A stretch of 64,000 nt of DNA, from the NCBI GenBank assembly GCA_947646015.1, contig CANSEY010000014.1:1-64000 (forward strand), written 5' to 3'. Shown here in pieces: positions 50,246-59,796 of the stretch (within the stretch, counting starts at the first letter, position 1; each line of letters opens with the position of its first letter). The translations under genes and the position numbers were made by a program. The stretch comes from an uncultured Bacteroides sp. (GTDB lineage: Bacteria; Bacteroidota; Bacteroidia; Bacteroidales; Bacteroidaceae). The notes under the pieces are model-generated. The model made no database searches, was not told where the DNA came from, and worked only from the letters and a program-made list of their open reading frames with translations.

Positions 50246-51430
50246 TCACTTTTCATTGAAAGACAAATAAGTTTCAATGTCTTTGTCGCCACGTCCCGAT
50301 ACGGTCAGTACAACCACATCTTCCGGTTTGAACTTCAATTTCTTCAGCGCACCCAGTGCGTGGGCAGATTCCAGTGCGGGAATGATTCCTTCAAGCTTGG
50401 TCAGTTCATAAGCGGCATGGATTGCTTCGTCATCATTGACAGCCAATACGGTAGCCCGTCTTTGAGCGGCAAGATTGGCGTGTATCGGTCCGATTCCCGG
50501 ATAGTCCAGTCCGGCGGAGATAGAGTAGGGTTCTTCAATCTGTCCGTCTTCGTTCTGGATAACGTAAGTACGGGCTCCATGAATAATGCCCATTTTTCCA
50601 AGCTGTATAGTGGCGGCGGTCATTCCGGTTTCTATTCCTTTTCCTCCTGCTTCTGCCAGAATGATGCCTACCCGTTCGTCATTGATATAATGATAAATCG
50701 TACCGGCGGCATTGCTTCCTCCACCTACGCAGGCTATCAGATAATCAGGGTGATCACGTCCTTCTTTCTCCAGAAGTTGTTTTTTGATTTCTTCGCTGAT
50801 TACGGATTGCAGGCGTGCCACCATGTCGGGATAAGGATGGGGACCTACCGTAGAGCCGATGATATAATAAGTGTCGGCAGGATGACAGCACCAGTCGCGG
50901 ATTGCTTCGTTGGTCGCATCTTTCAGTGTCATGTTGCCGGAAGTGACCGGGATTACGGTAGCTCCCAGCATCTTCATTTTTTCGACATTGATGTGCTGGC
51001 GCTCAACGTCCGTTTTACCCATATAGACGATACATTCCATATCCATCAAAGCACATACGGTAGCCGTTGCAACGCCGTGTTGTCCGGCTCCGGTTTCGGC
51101 GATGATGCGTTTCTTGCCCATGCGGCGTGCCAGCAGAATCTGTCCGATGGTATTGTTGATTTTGTGAGCACCCGTATGGTTCAGGTCTTCCCGTTTCAGA
51201 TACATTTTGCAACCATACTTTTCAGAAAGTCTGCGGGCGAGATAGAGTGGAGAAGGGCGTCCTACGTAGTCGCGCAACAGCTGGTCAAATTCCTTTTTGA
51301 AATCTTCGCTTTCGAGCACTTCGAGGTACGTATTCTTCAGTTCCTCTACACATTTGTGGAGAATTTCCGGAACATAAGCGCCGCCGAACTCTCCGTAATA
51401 ACCATCCTGATCAACTAAAAAACTTTTCAT
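50246..51430 (-). CDS. trpB: Tryptophan synthase beta chain
   Basis: A 394-residue PLP enzyme condensing indole with serine. The PLP lysine is in [17 protein letters not shown] (about residues 78-94), the catalytic Glu is in [13 protein letters not shown], and the phosphate loop is [10 protein letters not shown]. It belongs to the standard TrpB1 type. It is the first structural gene of the operon, directly after the leader terminator at 51484-51518, so its expression depends most on attenuation. The order trpB-E-G-D-C-F-A is that of Bacteroides. Confidence 0.97.
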   Translation of the reverse strand: MKSFLVDQDGYYGEFGGAYVPEILHKCVEELKNTYLEVLESEDFKKEFDQLLRDYVGRPSPLYLARRLSEKYGCKMYLKREDLNHTGAHKINNTIGQILLARRMGKKRIIAETGAGQHGVATATVCALMDMECIVYMGKTDVERQHINVEKMKMLGATVIPVTSGNMTLKDATNEAIRDWCCHPADTYYIIGSTVGPHPYPDMVARLQSVISEEIKKQLLEKEGRDHPDYLIACVGGGSNAAGTIYHYINDERVGIILAEAGGKGIETGMTAATIQLGKMGIIHGARTYVIQNEDGQIEEPYSISAGLDYPGIGPIHANLAAQRRATVLAVNDDEAIHAAYELTKLEGIIPALESAHALGALKKLKFKPEDVVVLTVSGRGDKDIETYLSFNEK

Positions 51431-51483
51431 AATCCTATTTTTATTTATTATTATTTATTCGATTTTCAAAAACGGGCAAATAA

Positions 51484-51518
51484 AAAGAGCCCTGTCGCAG
51501 GTTGCGACAGGGCTCTTT
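51484..51518 (-). terminator. trp attenuator terminator
   Basis: Perfect 16-bp stem AAAGAGCCCTGTCGCA / TGCGACAGGGCTCTTT with a three-base loop and T-rich end on the minus strand (TTTTTA into 51480). It lies between the Trp-rich leader peptide and trpB. The left arm in transcript order contains CCTGTCG, which can instead pair with CGACAG at 51573-51578 near the leader stop, forming an antiterminator. Confidence 0.92.
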
Positions 51519-51567
51519 CAAATTTGTTATATCTTTAATGAGGTATATACATACGAGCACTGCTCCC

Positions 51568-51630
51568 TTACGACTGTCGGAGTTGTAACGGGCGCCACCA
51601 CCAATATGTATTTACTAACATTGTTCTCAT
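51568..51630 (-). CDS. trpL: trp operon leader peptide
   Basis: A 20-residue peptide, MRTMLVNTYWWWRPLQLRQS, on the minus strand with three consecutive TGG codons at 51595-51603. It lies about 25 nt after the TATATTTG promoter box (51652-51659) and 50 nt before the attenuator stem. Ribosome stalling at the Trp codons under tryptophan shortage would leave CGACAG near the stop free to pair with the terminator arm, allowing transcription of trpBEGDCFA. Too short for ordinary gene calling. Also part of the leader: a small GAGCA/TGCTC hairpin just after the stop. Confidence 0.92.
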   Translation of the reverse strand: MRTMLVNTYWWWRPLQLRQS

Positions 51631-51651
51631 TGTCTTTTGTTATTTATCGGG

Positions 51652-51682
51652 GACAAATATAGACACTTTGTTTGAAACAACA
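51652..51682 (-). promoter_or_regulatory. trp operon promoter
   Basis: On the minus strand a TTTG-rich -33 region (51677-51682) is followed by about 20 nt and the -7 box TATATTTG (51652-51659). It lacks the dyad seen at ten other promoters here. Confidence 0.7.
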
Positions 51683-51788
51683 AACAAAATCTTACTTTTT
51701 TTCTTTTTCCCCTTCATTTTTCTGATATAGAACAATTTTCTGCCTGATCTGTTCTTATAAATATTGAATATTTAAACGAAAAACAATT

Positions 51789-51929
51789 ATGAAACAGAGA
51801 AAAGTCTTAGTAGGTATCGCTATTGCCATTTTTATTATATTATTGCTTTATTGGTTATTGGTAGCTGAAGATATGAAACCTTGGCTGTCTGCTATGGTTC
51901 CTTCGGCCTTGCAACAATTCATTGCCTGA
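51789..51929 (+). CDS. Small single-span membrane protein
   Basis: A 46-residue frame, MKQRKVLVGIAIAIFIILLL onward. A short basic N-terminus is followed by one hydrophobic helix (about 7-25) and a short tail (AEDMKPWLSAMVPSALQQFIA). The basic-helix-amphipathic layout is typical of real small membrane proteins and the codon use looks normal. It lies between the trp leader and an alcohol dehydrogenase, divergent from trp. Function unknown. Confidence 0.55.
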   Translation: MKQRKVLVGIAIAIFIILLLYWLLVAEDMKPWLSAMVPSALQQFIA

Positions 51930-52006
51930 TTCCGACAGGTTTCAGATAATTGGCGTATATTTGCAAGGTTAGTAACTAATAACCAAAATAATAACAATAG
52001 ACAGAT

Positions 52007-53152
52007 ATGGAAAATTTTATCTTTCAGAATCCCGTAAAGCTGATTATGGGGCATGGAATGATTGCCCGGCTGAGCAAAGAAATACCATCCGACAAACGTA
52101 TTATGATAACTTTTGGCGGAGGCAGCGTGAAAAAGAATGGCGTGTATGATCAGGTAAAAGAAGCGCTTAAAGACCATTTTACAATAGAGTTTTGGGGCAT
52201 TGAGCCTAATCCGGCCATTGAAACGCTTCGCAAGGCGATTGCTTTGGGCAAGGAACAGAAAGTCGATTATCTATTGGCTGTAGGCGGTGGTTCTGTGATT
52301 GATGGTACGAAATTGATTTCCGCGGGTTTGTTATACGACGGTGATGCATGGGATTTGGTACTTGCCGGACGTCCGGTTACCAAGACTGTTCCGCTTTCTA
52401 CCGTATTGACGCTTCCTGCCACTGGGTCGGAAATGAATAACGGAGCTGTCATCTCCCGTCACGAAACCAAGGAAAAATATCCTTTTTATTCCAATTTCCC
52501 ATTGTTCTCTATTCTCGATCCGGAAGTAACCTTTACTCTACCTCCTCATCAGGTGGCGTGCGGATTGGCGGATACATTCGTTCATGTGATGGAGCAATAC
52601 ATGACAGTTGCCGGACAAAGCCGTGTGATGGACCGTTGGGCGGAAGGTATCCTGCAAACTCTGGTAGAAATAGCTCCAAAGATTCGTGAGAACCAGCATG
52701 ATTATCAGCTTATGGCAGATTTCATGCTTTCTGCAACAATGGCATTGAATGGCTTCATTGCAATGGGAGTGTCTCAGGACTGGGCGACTCACATGATCGG
52801 TCATGAAATCACTGCATTGCATGGACTGACACATGGGCATACGCTGGTGATTATTCTCCCGGCAACTTTACGTGTCCTTCGGGAAGCGAAAGGAGACAAG
52901 TTGGTGCAATACGGTGAAAGAGTATGGGGAATTACTTCCGGAACGAAAGAAGAACGCATTGATGAAGCAATTGATCGTACTGAAGAGTTTTTCCGTTCAT
53001 TGGGCTTGACTACTCGTCTGCATGAAGAAAATATCGGTGAAGAAACCGTTTTGGAAATTGAACGCCGGTTTAATGAACGTGGTGCCAAGTATGGAGAAAA
53101 TGAGAATGTGACAGGAGCCGTTGCCCGTAAAATATTGGAGGCTGCCCTCTGA
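52007..53152 (+). CDS. Iron-containing alcohol dehydrogenase (YqhD/BDH-like)
   Basis: A 381-residue NAD(P)H-dependent alcohol dehydrogenase of the type III family, reducing aldehydes in the cytoplasm. The nucleotide-binding GGGSVIDGTKLIS is at about 93-105, and metal ligands come from CGLADTFVHVMEQYM (Asp and His, about 190) and HMIGHEITALHGLTHGHTLVII (His residues about 260-280). The N-terminus FQNPVKLIMGHGMI resembles butanol dehydrogenases and YqhD. Promoter TATATTTG at 51956-51963; a perfect terminator follows. Confidence 0.95.
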   Translation: MENFIFQNPVKLIMGHGMIARLSKEIPSDKRIMITFGGGSVKKNGVYDQVKEALKDHFTIEFWGIEPNPAIETLRKAIALGKEQKVDYLLAVGGGSVIDGTKLISAGLLYDGDAWDLVLAGRPVTKTVPLSTVLTLPATGSEMNNGAVISRHETKEKYPFYSNFPLFSILDPEVTFTLPPHQVACGLADTFVHVMEQYMTVAGQSRVMDRWAEGILQTLVEIAPKIRENQHDYQLMADFMLSATMALNGFIAMGVSQDWATHMIGHEITALHGLTHGHTLVIILPATLRVLREAKGDKLVQYGERVWGITSGTKEERIDEAIDRTEEFFRSLGLTTRLHEENIGEETVLEIERRFNERGAKYGENENVTGAVARKILEAAL

Positions 53153-53201
53153 TCGCTTCTTTTGACACTGTTTTGAACTAAATAATAGTCGGTTCTATCT
53201 T

Positions 53202-53233
53202 CCATTCTCCTCCTTCCCGAAGGAGGAGAATGG
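53202..53233. terminator. Perfect hairpin after alcohol dehydrogenase
   Basis: Fourteen-base-pair arms CCATTCTCCTCCTT / AAGGAGGAGAATGG with a four-base loop, between convergent genes. The T run is weak on both sides. Confidence 0.65.
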
Positions 53234-53324
53234 AGTTACTATTGTGTACTACTGTTTAGTTCATTCCTAAACAGAAAGGAGTAAAACTGTACAAGTATGA
53301 ATTAGTGTGTACAGCCATTTACAG

Positions 53325-54947
53325 TTAATTATTTGATTTTTGGGTTATCGGAAGTCTGAACCAAAAGCACGAACCTTCTCCTTCTTTAGAATCTGCTCCG
53401 ATAGTGCCGCCTAAGCGCTCTACGATCACCCGGCAGATAGCCAGACCGAGTCCCGTACCTTTTGCGAATGTATTCAGCTTGACGAAACGTTCGAATACCT
53501 CGTTTATTTTATCCTCCGGAATCCCAATGCCCGTGTCTTTTACATAGAAGTAGATTTCATCTTTTGCTTCGTCAATCCGATATCCCATTTGGATGGAACC
53601 TTTCGGAGTGAACTTCATCGCATTGTTTGTGAAGTTGATGATTACTTGCGAAAGACGTACGCGGTCTGTGTTGAGAATACATTCTTCCGCTTTCTCCGTG
53701 AAGGTGATCGCCACGTCGGGAGAAGTGTTTTTCTCTTGCATTTGCCTGCAAATACCTTCCATCAGATCATTGATATCGGTAGGGGCGAGGCTAAATTCCA
53801 TCGTTCCGGCTTCGATTTTGGAAAGATCGAGAATATCATCTATCAATTGCAGTAACAACTCATTGTTACTGGACACTATCTTCATGTATTCCTGTTTCTC
53901 TTCCTCTTCACCCGTTTGGCAAATCATGTCAGAGAATCCAATAATCGCATTCAACGGAGTACGTATCTCGTGACTCATGTTGGCAAGGAAAGCTGATTTC
54001 AGACGGTTTGATTCTTCTGCTTTTTCTTTTGCTTCCTGTAGCATCTTGTCCATTTTCACCTTTTCGGTGATGTCTTCGAAGCGCAACAGACCGCCGATGA
54101 TTTCTATTCCTTCATTATCATAAACCGGAGTAGCTGTCACTTCAAAGTCTACCTGATCTATCTGGATAGTATGGCGTATGATTTTTCCTTGTTCAATCGC
54201 TTTCTGAAAGGCGCATTGTTCGCATGGAGTATCCCGGAGTGCACTTGTTTTGTAGCAGATTTGTCCCGGTGTATAATGCCTTCCTTTCACGAGGCTGGCA
54301 ATTTGCGTCGTTTCTTCCCATTGTACCAGATAGTTTTTGTCGATATAAATGAGCCCGAAGTTGACGCTCTTCAAAGCTAGCTTTTGTTTGTTCAGCGCTT
54401 TTTCCAGTTCTTCTTTGGCGGCAATCAGTTCTCGTTCGTAAGTCTTTAGCCGGGTGATGTCCCATCGGGTCACTAACAGCCATTTTTTCTTTTCCTTCCA
54501 TTTGATAATCGATTTTACGGCAATTGTATCATGTACTGCTCCGTCCACTGTGCTGTAGCTTTCTTCTGCCCGGTATATCTTGTCTGCCTGCACAAGTGAT
54601 TCATCCACATCACGGTATTTTCTGCCCCGTTCTTCTCCATAGATTTCGTAGTCTGTGCATCCTATTGCTTCTTCCCGCTTAATGCCGGATTGCAGTTCGG
54701 ATTCTTTGTTCCAGTAATAGTATCGGAAACTATTCTGGATATCTTTTACCATAATAGGGAAAGGGAGGTTATCGAGTATATCGAATAAAGAATGATAGTA
54801 ATCCTGTTCTTTTCCTATATTCTTTTTAAGTTGTCGTAGTCTGTATAATAAAAAGCAGATGATCAGGAGTAAAAAGCCTATTAGTAAATAATAATAACTC
54901 CAATGCTGGTCTGTAATCCATATAACGGATAGTATATTGTTTGCCAT
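53325..54947 (-). CDS. PAS-domain sensor histidine kinase
   Basis: A 540-residue membrane-bound kinase. One N-terminal helix ([20 protein letters not shown]) is followed by a PAS domain (about 45-165), a second PAS (about 190-300; with CxxC-type cysteines in [17 protein letters not shown]), HisKA ([16 protein letters not shown], phospho-His about 325) and an HATPase with N, G1 and G2 boxes ([31 protein letters not shown]). There is no receiver domain and no adjacent response regulator, so it is an orphan kinase. The cysteines of the second PAS could give redox or cofactor sensing; this is speculative. Confidence 0.92.
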   Translation of the reverse strand: MANNILSVIWITDQHWSYYYLLIGFLLLIICFLLYRLRQLKKNIGKEQDYYHSLFDILDNLPFPIMVKDIQNSFRYYYWNKESELQSGIKREEAIGCTDYEIYGEERGRKYRDVDESLVQADKIYRAEESYSTVDGAVHDTIAVKSIIKWKEKKKWLLVTRWDITRLKTYERELIAAKEELEKALNKQKLALKSVNFGLIYIDKNYLVQWEETTQIASLVKGRHYTPGQICYKTSALRDTPCEQCAFQKAIEQGKIIRHTIQIDQVDFEVTATPVYDNEGIEIIGGLLRFEDITEKVKMDKMLQEAKEKAEESNRLKSAFLANMSHEIRTPLNAIIGFSDMICQTGEEEEKQEYMKIVSSNNELLLQLIDDILDLSKIEAGTMEFSLAPTDINDLMEGICRQMQEKNTSPDVAITFTEKAEECILNTDRVRLSQVIINFTNNAMKFTPKGSIQMGYRIDEAKDEIYFYVKDTGIGIPEDKINEVFERFVKLNTFAKGTGLGLAICRVIVERLGGTIGADSKEGEGSCFWFRLPITQKSNN

Positions 54948-55292
54948 AATTTATGTTTGTACTAAATCTGTGGTAAATATATGCATTTTTTGTAATTCAC
55001 AAAGGAAATCTCTGAAATATATTGTTTATCAGCCTTATAAAACTCTTCTGAAAAGAATACCTTTACTGATTAGTAGAACTTTGGTGCCTTCTATTTCCGG
55101 TTCGGTTTTAAAATGTTTTTGATGGAACGTATTTTCGTAAAGAGTAAGAATGTATTAAAATATTAAATGATGTCCCATGAACCAAAAACAATTCTAATTT
55201 GTTTTTATAACGGCAAAGTATTTTTTAATTTTGCTCCTCCAAAATAAATCTTTGATACATTCAGGATAAAACAATCATTTTATTTTTAGCTT
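54948..55292. other. Divergent promoter region, kinase to DASS transporter
   Basis: About 345 bp without a gene. A TAATTTTG box at about 55226-55233 probably serves the plus-strand transporter. A 61-codon plus frame here is not convincing. No terminator or shared dyad was found. Confidence 0.5.
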
Positions 55293-57152
55293 ATGTTGAT
55301 AACCATTATCATTCTCGTTCTTTCGGCTATCTTTTTTGTAAACGGTAAGATACGTTCGGATCTTGTGGCACTATGTGCGTTAGTAGCTTTGCTTATCTTT
55401 CAGATATTAACACCCGACGAAGCCCTTTCCGGTTTCTCCAATTCGGTAGTCATTATGATGATCGGATTGTTTGTCGTGGGCGGAGCTATTTTTCAGACAG
55501 GACTGGCAAAAATGATAAGTTCGCGTATCCTTAAACTTGCTGGAAACAGTGAAATTCGCCTGTTCTTGCTTGTTATGTTGGTCACTTCCGCTATCGGTGC
55601 GTTTGTCAGTAATACCGGAACGGTGGCACTGATGCTTCCCATTGTGGTCAGTCTGGCGATGAGCGCCAAAATGAATCCGAGTCGGTTGCTGATGCCGTTG
55701 GCCTTTGCCAGTAGTATGGGAGGTATGATGACGCTGATCGGTACACCGCCCAACCTTGTCATACAAAACACATTGACTTCCGCAGGCTTCGAACCGCTTT
55801 CTTTCTTTACCTTCCTGCCCGTAGGTCTGGTGAGTGTGGCTGTCGGTACGCTGGTGCTGATGCCGCTTAGTAAGTGGTTTCTTTCTAAGAAAGGGCAGAA
55901 AGATGATAACAGCCGTTCGGGTAAGTCACTGAAACAGTTGGTGAATGAATATGGTCTTTCCAGTAATCTGTTCCGTATGCAGGTGATTAAAGACTCCCGC
56001 CTTTTGGGAAAGACCATCCTCGATCTGGATATTCGTCGTAAATATGGACTTAATATTATGGAAGTCCGTCGTGGAGACGCTTCGCAGCACCGTTTTCTGA
56101 AGACTATTACTCAGAAACTTGCCGAACCGGATACTATGCTGGAAGCGGAAGATATTCTGTATGTGACGGGAGAATTTGATAAAGTGCAGCAATTTGCCGA
56201 AGATTATCTGCTGGATATATTGGATGATCATGCTACGGAAGAGACGAAAAGCACTACTAATTCGCTTGATTTTTATGATATCGGTATTGCCGAAATAGTA
56301 TTGATGCCTGCTTCCAATCTGGTCAATCAGACTATTAAAGAGTCCGGATTCCGTGATAAGTTTAATGTGAATGTATTAGGTATCCGTCGTAAAAAGGAAT
56401 ATCTGTTGCAGGATTTGGGAAATGAGCGGATTCATAGTGGTGATGTGCTTTTAGTGCAGGGAACTTGGGGTAATATTGCCCGGCTTAGTAAGGAAGATTC
56501 GGATTGGGTGGTGTTGGGACAGCCTTTGGCAGAAGCGGCTAAAGTAACTTTGGACTATAAAGCACCTGTTGCTGCTGCTATCATGGTATTGATGGTAGCA
56601 ATGATGGTATTCGATTTTATTCCGGTTGCACCTGTTACGGCCGTTATGATAGCAGGTATCCTGATGGTTTTGACGGGATGTTTCCGTAATGTGGAAGCAG
56701 CTTACAAAACAATCAACTGGGAAAGTATTGTATTGATTGCGGCTATGCTTCCTATGTCTTTGGCATTAGAGAAAACAGGCGCTTCGGAGTACATCTCCAA
56801 TACTTTGGTAAGTGGGCTTGGATCTTACGGACCGATAGCATTGATGGCTGGTATTTATTTTACGACATCATTGATGACTATGTTTATCAGTAATACCGCT
56901 ACTGCTGTCTTGCTTGCACCGATTGCTTTGCAAAGTGCTATGCAGATCGGAGTTAGTCCGGTTCCTTTCCTGTTTGCCGTGACGGTGGGTGCAAGTATGT
57001 GTTTCGCTTCTCCGTTCTCTACACCGCCTAATGCGCTGGTGATGCCTGCCGGACAATATACTTTTATGGATTATATAAAAGTGGGATTACCGTTGCAGAT
57101 TATCATGGGAATTGTGATGATATTGGTGCTGCCTTTGATTTTCCCATTCTGA
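55293..57152 (+). CDS. DASS/SLC13-type anion transporter with TrkA-C domains
   Basis: A 619-residue inner-membrane protein of the divalent anion:Na+ symporter group (SAC1/CitT-like). N-terminal helices (1-200) contain the SNT motif GAFVSNTGTVALMLP and TLIGTPPNLVIQ. Two cytoplasmic TrkA-C modules (about 215-300 and 320-400) are inserted between the two membrane halves. The second half has the matching FISNTATAVLLAP and SPFSTPPNALVMPAG. Such RCK-bearing members carry sulfate or dicarboxylates; the substrate here is uncertain. It is a single gene ended by a palindromic terminator. Confidence 0.9.
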   Translation: MLITIIILVLSAIFFVNGKIRSDLVALCALVALLIFQILTPDEALSGFSNSVVIMMIGLFVVGGAIFQTGLAKMISSRILKLAGNSEIRLFLLVMLVTSAIGAFVSNTGTVALMLPIVVSLAMSAKMNPSRLLMPLAFASSMGGMMTLIGTPPNLVIQNTLTSAGFEPLSFFTFLPVGLVSVAVGTLVLMPLSKWFLSKKGQKDDNSRSGKSLKQLVNEYGLSSNLFRMQVIKDSRLLGKTILDLDIRRKYGLNIMEVRRGDASQHRFLKTITQKLAEPDTMLEAEDILYVTGEFDKVQQFAEDYLLDILDDHATEETKSTTNSLDFYDIGIAEIVLMPASNLVNQTIKESGFRDKFNVNVLGIRRKKEYLLQDLGNERIHSGDVLLVQGTWGNIARLSKEDSDWVVLGQPLAEAAKVTLDYKAPVAAAIMVLMVAMMVFDFIPVAPVTAVMIAGILMVLTGCFRNVEAAYKTINWESIVLIAAMLPMSLALEKTGASEYISNTLVSGLGSYGPIALMAGIYFTTSLMTMFISNTATAVLLAPIALQSAMQIGVSPVPFLFAVTVGASMCFASPFSTPPNALVMPAGQYTFMDYIKVGLPLQIIMGIVMILVLPLIFPF

Positions 57153-57184
57153 CAGATAGAAGGAAATTAGTATAACGTTATAGT

Positions 57185-57222
57185 AACTGCCCTGTAGTCT
57201 GATATCAGACTACAGGGCAGTT
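57185..57222. terminator. Perfect 38-bp palindromic terminator
   Basis: AACTGCCCTGTAGTCTGATA and its exact complement form a 38-bp palindrome with no free loop bases beyond the centre, followed by TGTTAT. It separates the convergent transporter and methyltransferase genes. Confidence 0.8.
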
Positions 57223-57263
57223 GTTATATCAATATAGGAAGGTTATTGTTATGCAGCGGATTT

Positions 57264-58016
57264 TCATCGACAAACAAATACCTGTTTTCCCGAATTATCA
57301 TTAAATGCTTCTTCTCCAAATCCTCCATACTTATGGATAATATTAAAACCATTCCATTTCAAGTATGAATCCAGTTCTTGAGGGAAAAACATTCTCATAT
57401 CCAAATTTTGGATAGAATTGAATTTACCATTGATATAATAATGCCATTCAATGCGATTAATCTGAGTTTTATTTTCATATCGCATCTTTTGTTTTATCAA
57501 TACTTCTCTTCCGTCGTCAGTGGTATATGCAGCAATTTCCTTCTGTTCTTTTTCGCCTTCAACGATATATTGAATATTCGGATTGAAGCAATCTAATAAG
57601 AATAAACCTCCGTCTTTGAGGTGGTTTTTAACGACATTAAATACCTTAAATAAGTCCTCATTCTTATATAAATGATGGATTGAATTAAATGGAATAAAAA
57701 TAAGGTCGTATTTTTCTTGTAGATTTAAAGTCCTGATATCTGCCTCAATGAAGTTGATTTCTAATCCTGCTTCGGAAGCTTTGAGTCTTGCTTGGGCAAG
57801 CATTGAGGGAGTGTAGTCAACACCACTAATATCATATCCATCCCTTGCTATTGGAAGAGTAAGCCTGCCTGTTCCACAACAAAGTTCAAGTATTCGGGCA
57901 CCTTTACTTTGGGGTAGCCACCGCTTATAAAATTGCAAATCAGATAGGTCGGTATTCATCCCGTCATAAATATTTGCATCATAAATTAAATCACCAACTT
58001 TATAATCTGTATTCAT
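57264..58016 (-). CDS. Class I SAM-dependent methyltransferase
   Basis: A 250-residue cytoplasmic methyltransferase. Motif I is ARILELCCGTGRLTLPIA (about 37-54), then GVDYTPSMLAQARLKA, the acidic motif NFIEADIRTL, and LIFIPFNSIHHLY. The C-terminal half (about 130-250) is beta-rich with EWHYYINGKFNSIQNLDMRMFFPQEL. The substrate is unknown. The gene and its two neighbours are clearly AT-rich compared with the rest of the window, which suggests transfer. Confidence 0.88.
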   Translation of the reverse strand: MNTDYKVGDLIYDANIYDGMNTDLSDLQFYKRWLPQSKGARILELCCGTGRLTLPIARDGYDISGVDYTPSMLAQARLKASEAGLEINFIEADIRTLNLQEKYDLIFIPFNSIHHLYKNEDLFKVFNVVKNHLKDGGLFLLDCFNPNIQYIVEGEKEQKEIAAYTTDDGREVLIKQKMRYENKTQINRIEWHYYINGKFNSIQNLDMRMFFPQELDSYLKWNGFNIIHKYGGFGEEAFNDNSGKQVFVCR

Positions 58017-58042
58017 TTATATCCTCCAATATCTATTGTTTA

Positions 58043-58741
58043 TTAATAAAAATCGCAATAGAGTTTCCAGTCTCCTGTTTGGCTGTTTTTAGCGAAATAC
58101 ATATTTCCACTATCCACAATTTCCAGATTTGCTTTTTCATCTGACGCTATTTGAATCAGAAATTCATATCCTTCACCAAAGTCTATTCCCGATTGAATAA
58201 AGTTAGGATAACCACCTATTTTATGTCCTTCGTTTATTTCCACATAATCGAAATAATCGGTTATTTCTCCCGATTCTTCCATTTCAAGAAGTTCACTTTC
58301 TATTTCAGCGGGTATGCCTCCTCCATCCCATACGGGATAATCTTCTTCAATCAATTGGCTTTTCAATGGAAATGGCTTTACGAATGATGCTTTATTTACT
58401 AAATCTTTTACGACTAATACATCATTCATTTTATATTCCCGAATAAGCCAGTTATCCCCATTTGTTACTAAATCCATAGGTATATCAGCAGACGCAAAAA
58501 TAGTCAGCACTTTAGTGTCATGCAAGCTTGCCGGAACATAGGGCAGACTTTCAAGACAAACCTGAAATAATGGGATCATTAATTTACCATTGTTATCGGT
58601 TGGAATTTCTTCATCTTCTTTATAAAGATATACTCGTCCAATCCAACTTTCTGTGTTAGAGTTTGTTGGTCTGAATCCACCTGTGGTGAAGTTTGTTGCT
58701 TTCTTTACAAGCTGTTTTTTTATTGCTGTAATTTTATCCAT
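58043..58741 (-). CDS. YwqG-like (DUF1963) protein
   Basis: A 232-residue protein of the DUF1963/YwqG family, recognised by SWIGRVYLYKEDEEIPTDNNGKLMIPLFQVCLESLPYVP, GGYPNFIQSGIDFGEGYEFLIQIASDE and VDSGNMYFAKN near the end. The family has no assigned biochemical role; members often occur beside toxin-immunity or accessory genes. It is 26 bp upstream of the methyltransferase in a short AT-rich unit. Confidence 0.85.
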   Translation of the reverse strand: MDKITAIKKQLVKKATNFTTGGFRPTNSNTESWIGRVYLYKEDEEIPTDNNGKLMIPLFQVCLESLPYVPASLHDTKVLTIFASADIPMDLVTNGDNWLIREYKMNDVLVVKDLVNKASFVKPFPLKSQLIEEDYPVWDGGGIPAEIESELLEMEESGEITDYFDYVEINEGHKIGGYPNFIQSGIDFGEGYEFLIQIASDEKANLEIVDSGNMYFAKNSQTGDWKLYCDFY

Positions 58742-58798
58742 TCTATGATTCTTTAGTTTACAGGTAATAGTTGGTGAATAGCCGACTATTAAGGTTGC

Positions 58799-59047
58799 TT
58801 ATTCGCTTGTTGCTAACTTTTTTATTTCATTTCTTCTCACATCAATATAAAGTAAGTCATCATGGTCTGTTATACTATATAGCTCCATCAAATCAACTGT
58901 TACTAAATAATATTCATCAAGTCCTTCACAGTCACCTATAAATGTATGTATATCAGACATTCTTGCTTTATAAACTATAATTATTGTCTCTAAAAATACG
59001 GTTTTGTTTAATTCCCTACAAAAGAAACAGGCAATTTTTTCCTCCAT
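58799..59047 (-). CDS. Hypothetical protein, 82 residues
   Basis: A small acidic protein (MEEKIACFFCRELNK start, ending RRNEIKKLATSE) with a CFFC pair near the N-terminus and a regular strand/helix pattern (YYLVTVDLMELYSITDHDDLLYIDVRRN). I do not recognise the family. Same strand and composition as the DUF1963 gene, 57 bp upstream of it, which supports a real gene. Start not certain. Confidence 0.6.
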   Translation of the reverse strand: MEEKIACFFCRELNKTVFLETIIIVYKARMSDIHTFIGDCEGLDEYYLVTVDLMELYSITDHDDLLYIDVRRNEIKKLATSE

Positions 59048-59740
59048 CTAATAGAAAAGTGAAAAAAGTAATATATTGCATATTATATTTTAGAGACTAT
59101 TTGAGTGCAGGTATTGATGATTGCCTTTATCATAATGTTCAGTGATAAGTCTTTATTCTGTCATTTGTTTGTAGAAAGACTCGATTTGCTTTCCTGCCTG
59201 TTTTTTAATAATCTTCTGTTAGTTTGGAAAGATGGTTGAATTACCGCAAATATACGGTTGATTTGCATAAAATGACCGTATGGTTTGATGAAAAACACCG
59301 TATTGTTTGTGAAAAAGATGCGGATGAAGTAACCAAGAGATGCGGATGGTGTTACTAAAAGGTAGGTATGAAGTAAGTAAACCATTGCTATAGTGTCATC
59401 ATACCGATAAAACTGTCTTTATTTAATACTTTTAGTCTTCTCTGTTTTCTATTTCGCTCTTTGGAAAGTTTAAGTGCTTAATGTTGAAAATAAACAGAAT
59501 CAATGAAAATGTAATCATATAGATATGTAAGTAGACTATTATTTGTTAATAAGCACAGGGTTGGATGCAAATGCTGAATTTCTGATATATGCTAATTGCC
59601 CTACAATCGCGAAAAAATATCAATAGTAGTATGACCGGCTAAAGAAGCTCTTCTTGATACATTACGAATTACAAACTGTCAAAAACAGACTTATCTTACA
59701 AACTGTCATTTTATACATGAAGAAAGATGGAAATTATAGA
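59048..59740. other. AT-rich 690-bp gap, possible gene remnants
   Basis: No complete gene. Between about 59220 and 59357 a plus frame reads WLNYRKYTVDLHKMTVWFDE, then KHRIVCEKDADEVTKRCGWC. It has no good start codon and may be a decayed C-terminus. A 13-bp direct repeat TTACAAACTGTCA occurs twice near 59670 and 59697. The rest shows nothing clear. Confidence 0.4.
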
Positions 59741-59790
59741 AAAAGGCTCCTGATGCAAATAAGTTGTCATTCGGATATCAGGAGCCTTTT
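59741..59790 (-). terminator. Terminator after ppx gene
   Basis: AAAAGGCTCCTGAT / ATCAGGAGCCTTTT arms with a 22-base loop, just past the ppx stop on the minus strand. Confidence 0.75.
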
Positions 59791-59796
59791 ATCTAT

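Noticed and set aside
50360..51418. 352-codon plus-strand frame opposite trpB
   Set aside because: It is fully antisense to trpB, whose product matches its family end to end. The frame has no promoter and looks like a codon-bias shadow.
59161..59385. 74-codon minus-strand frame in the AT-rich gap
   Set aside because: No start context and no similarity; the opposite strand has an equally plausible remnant.
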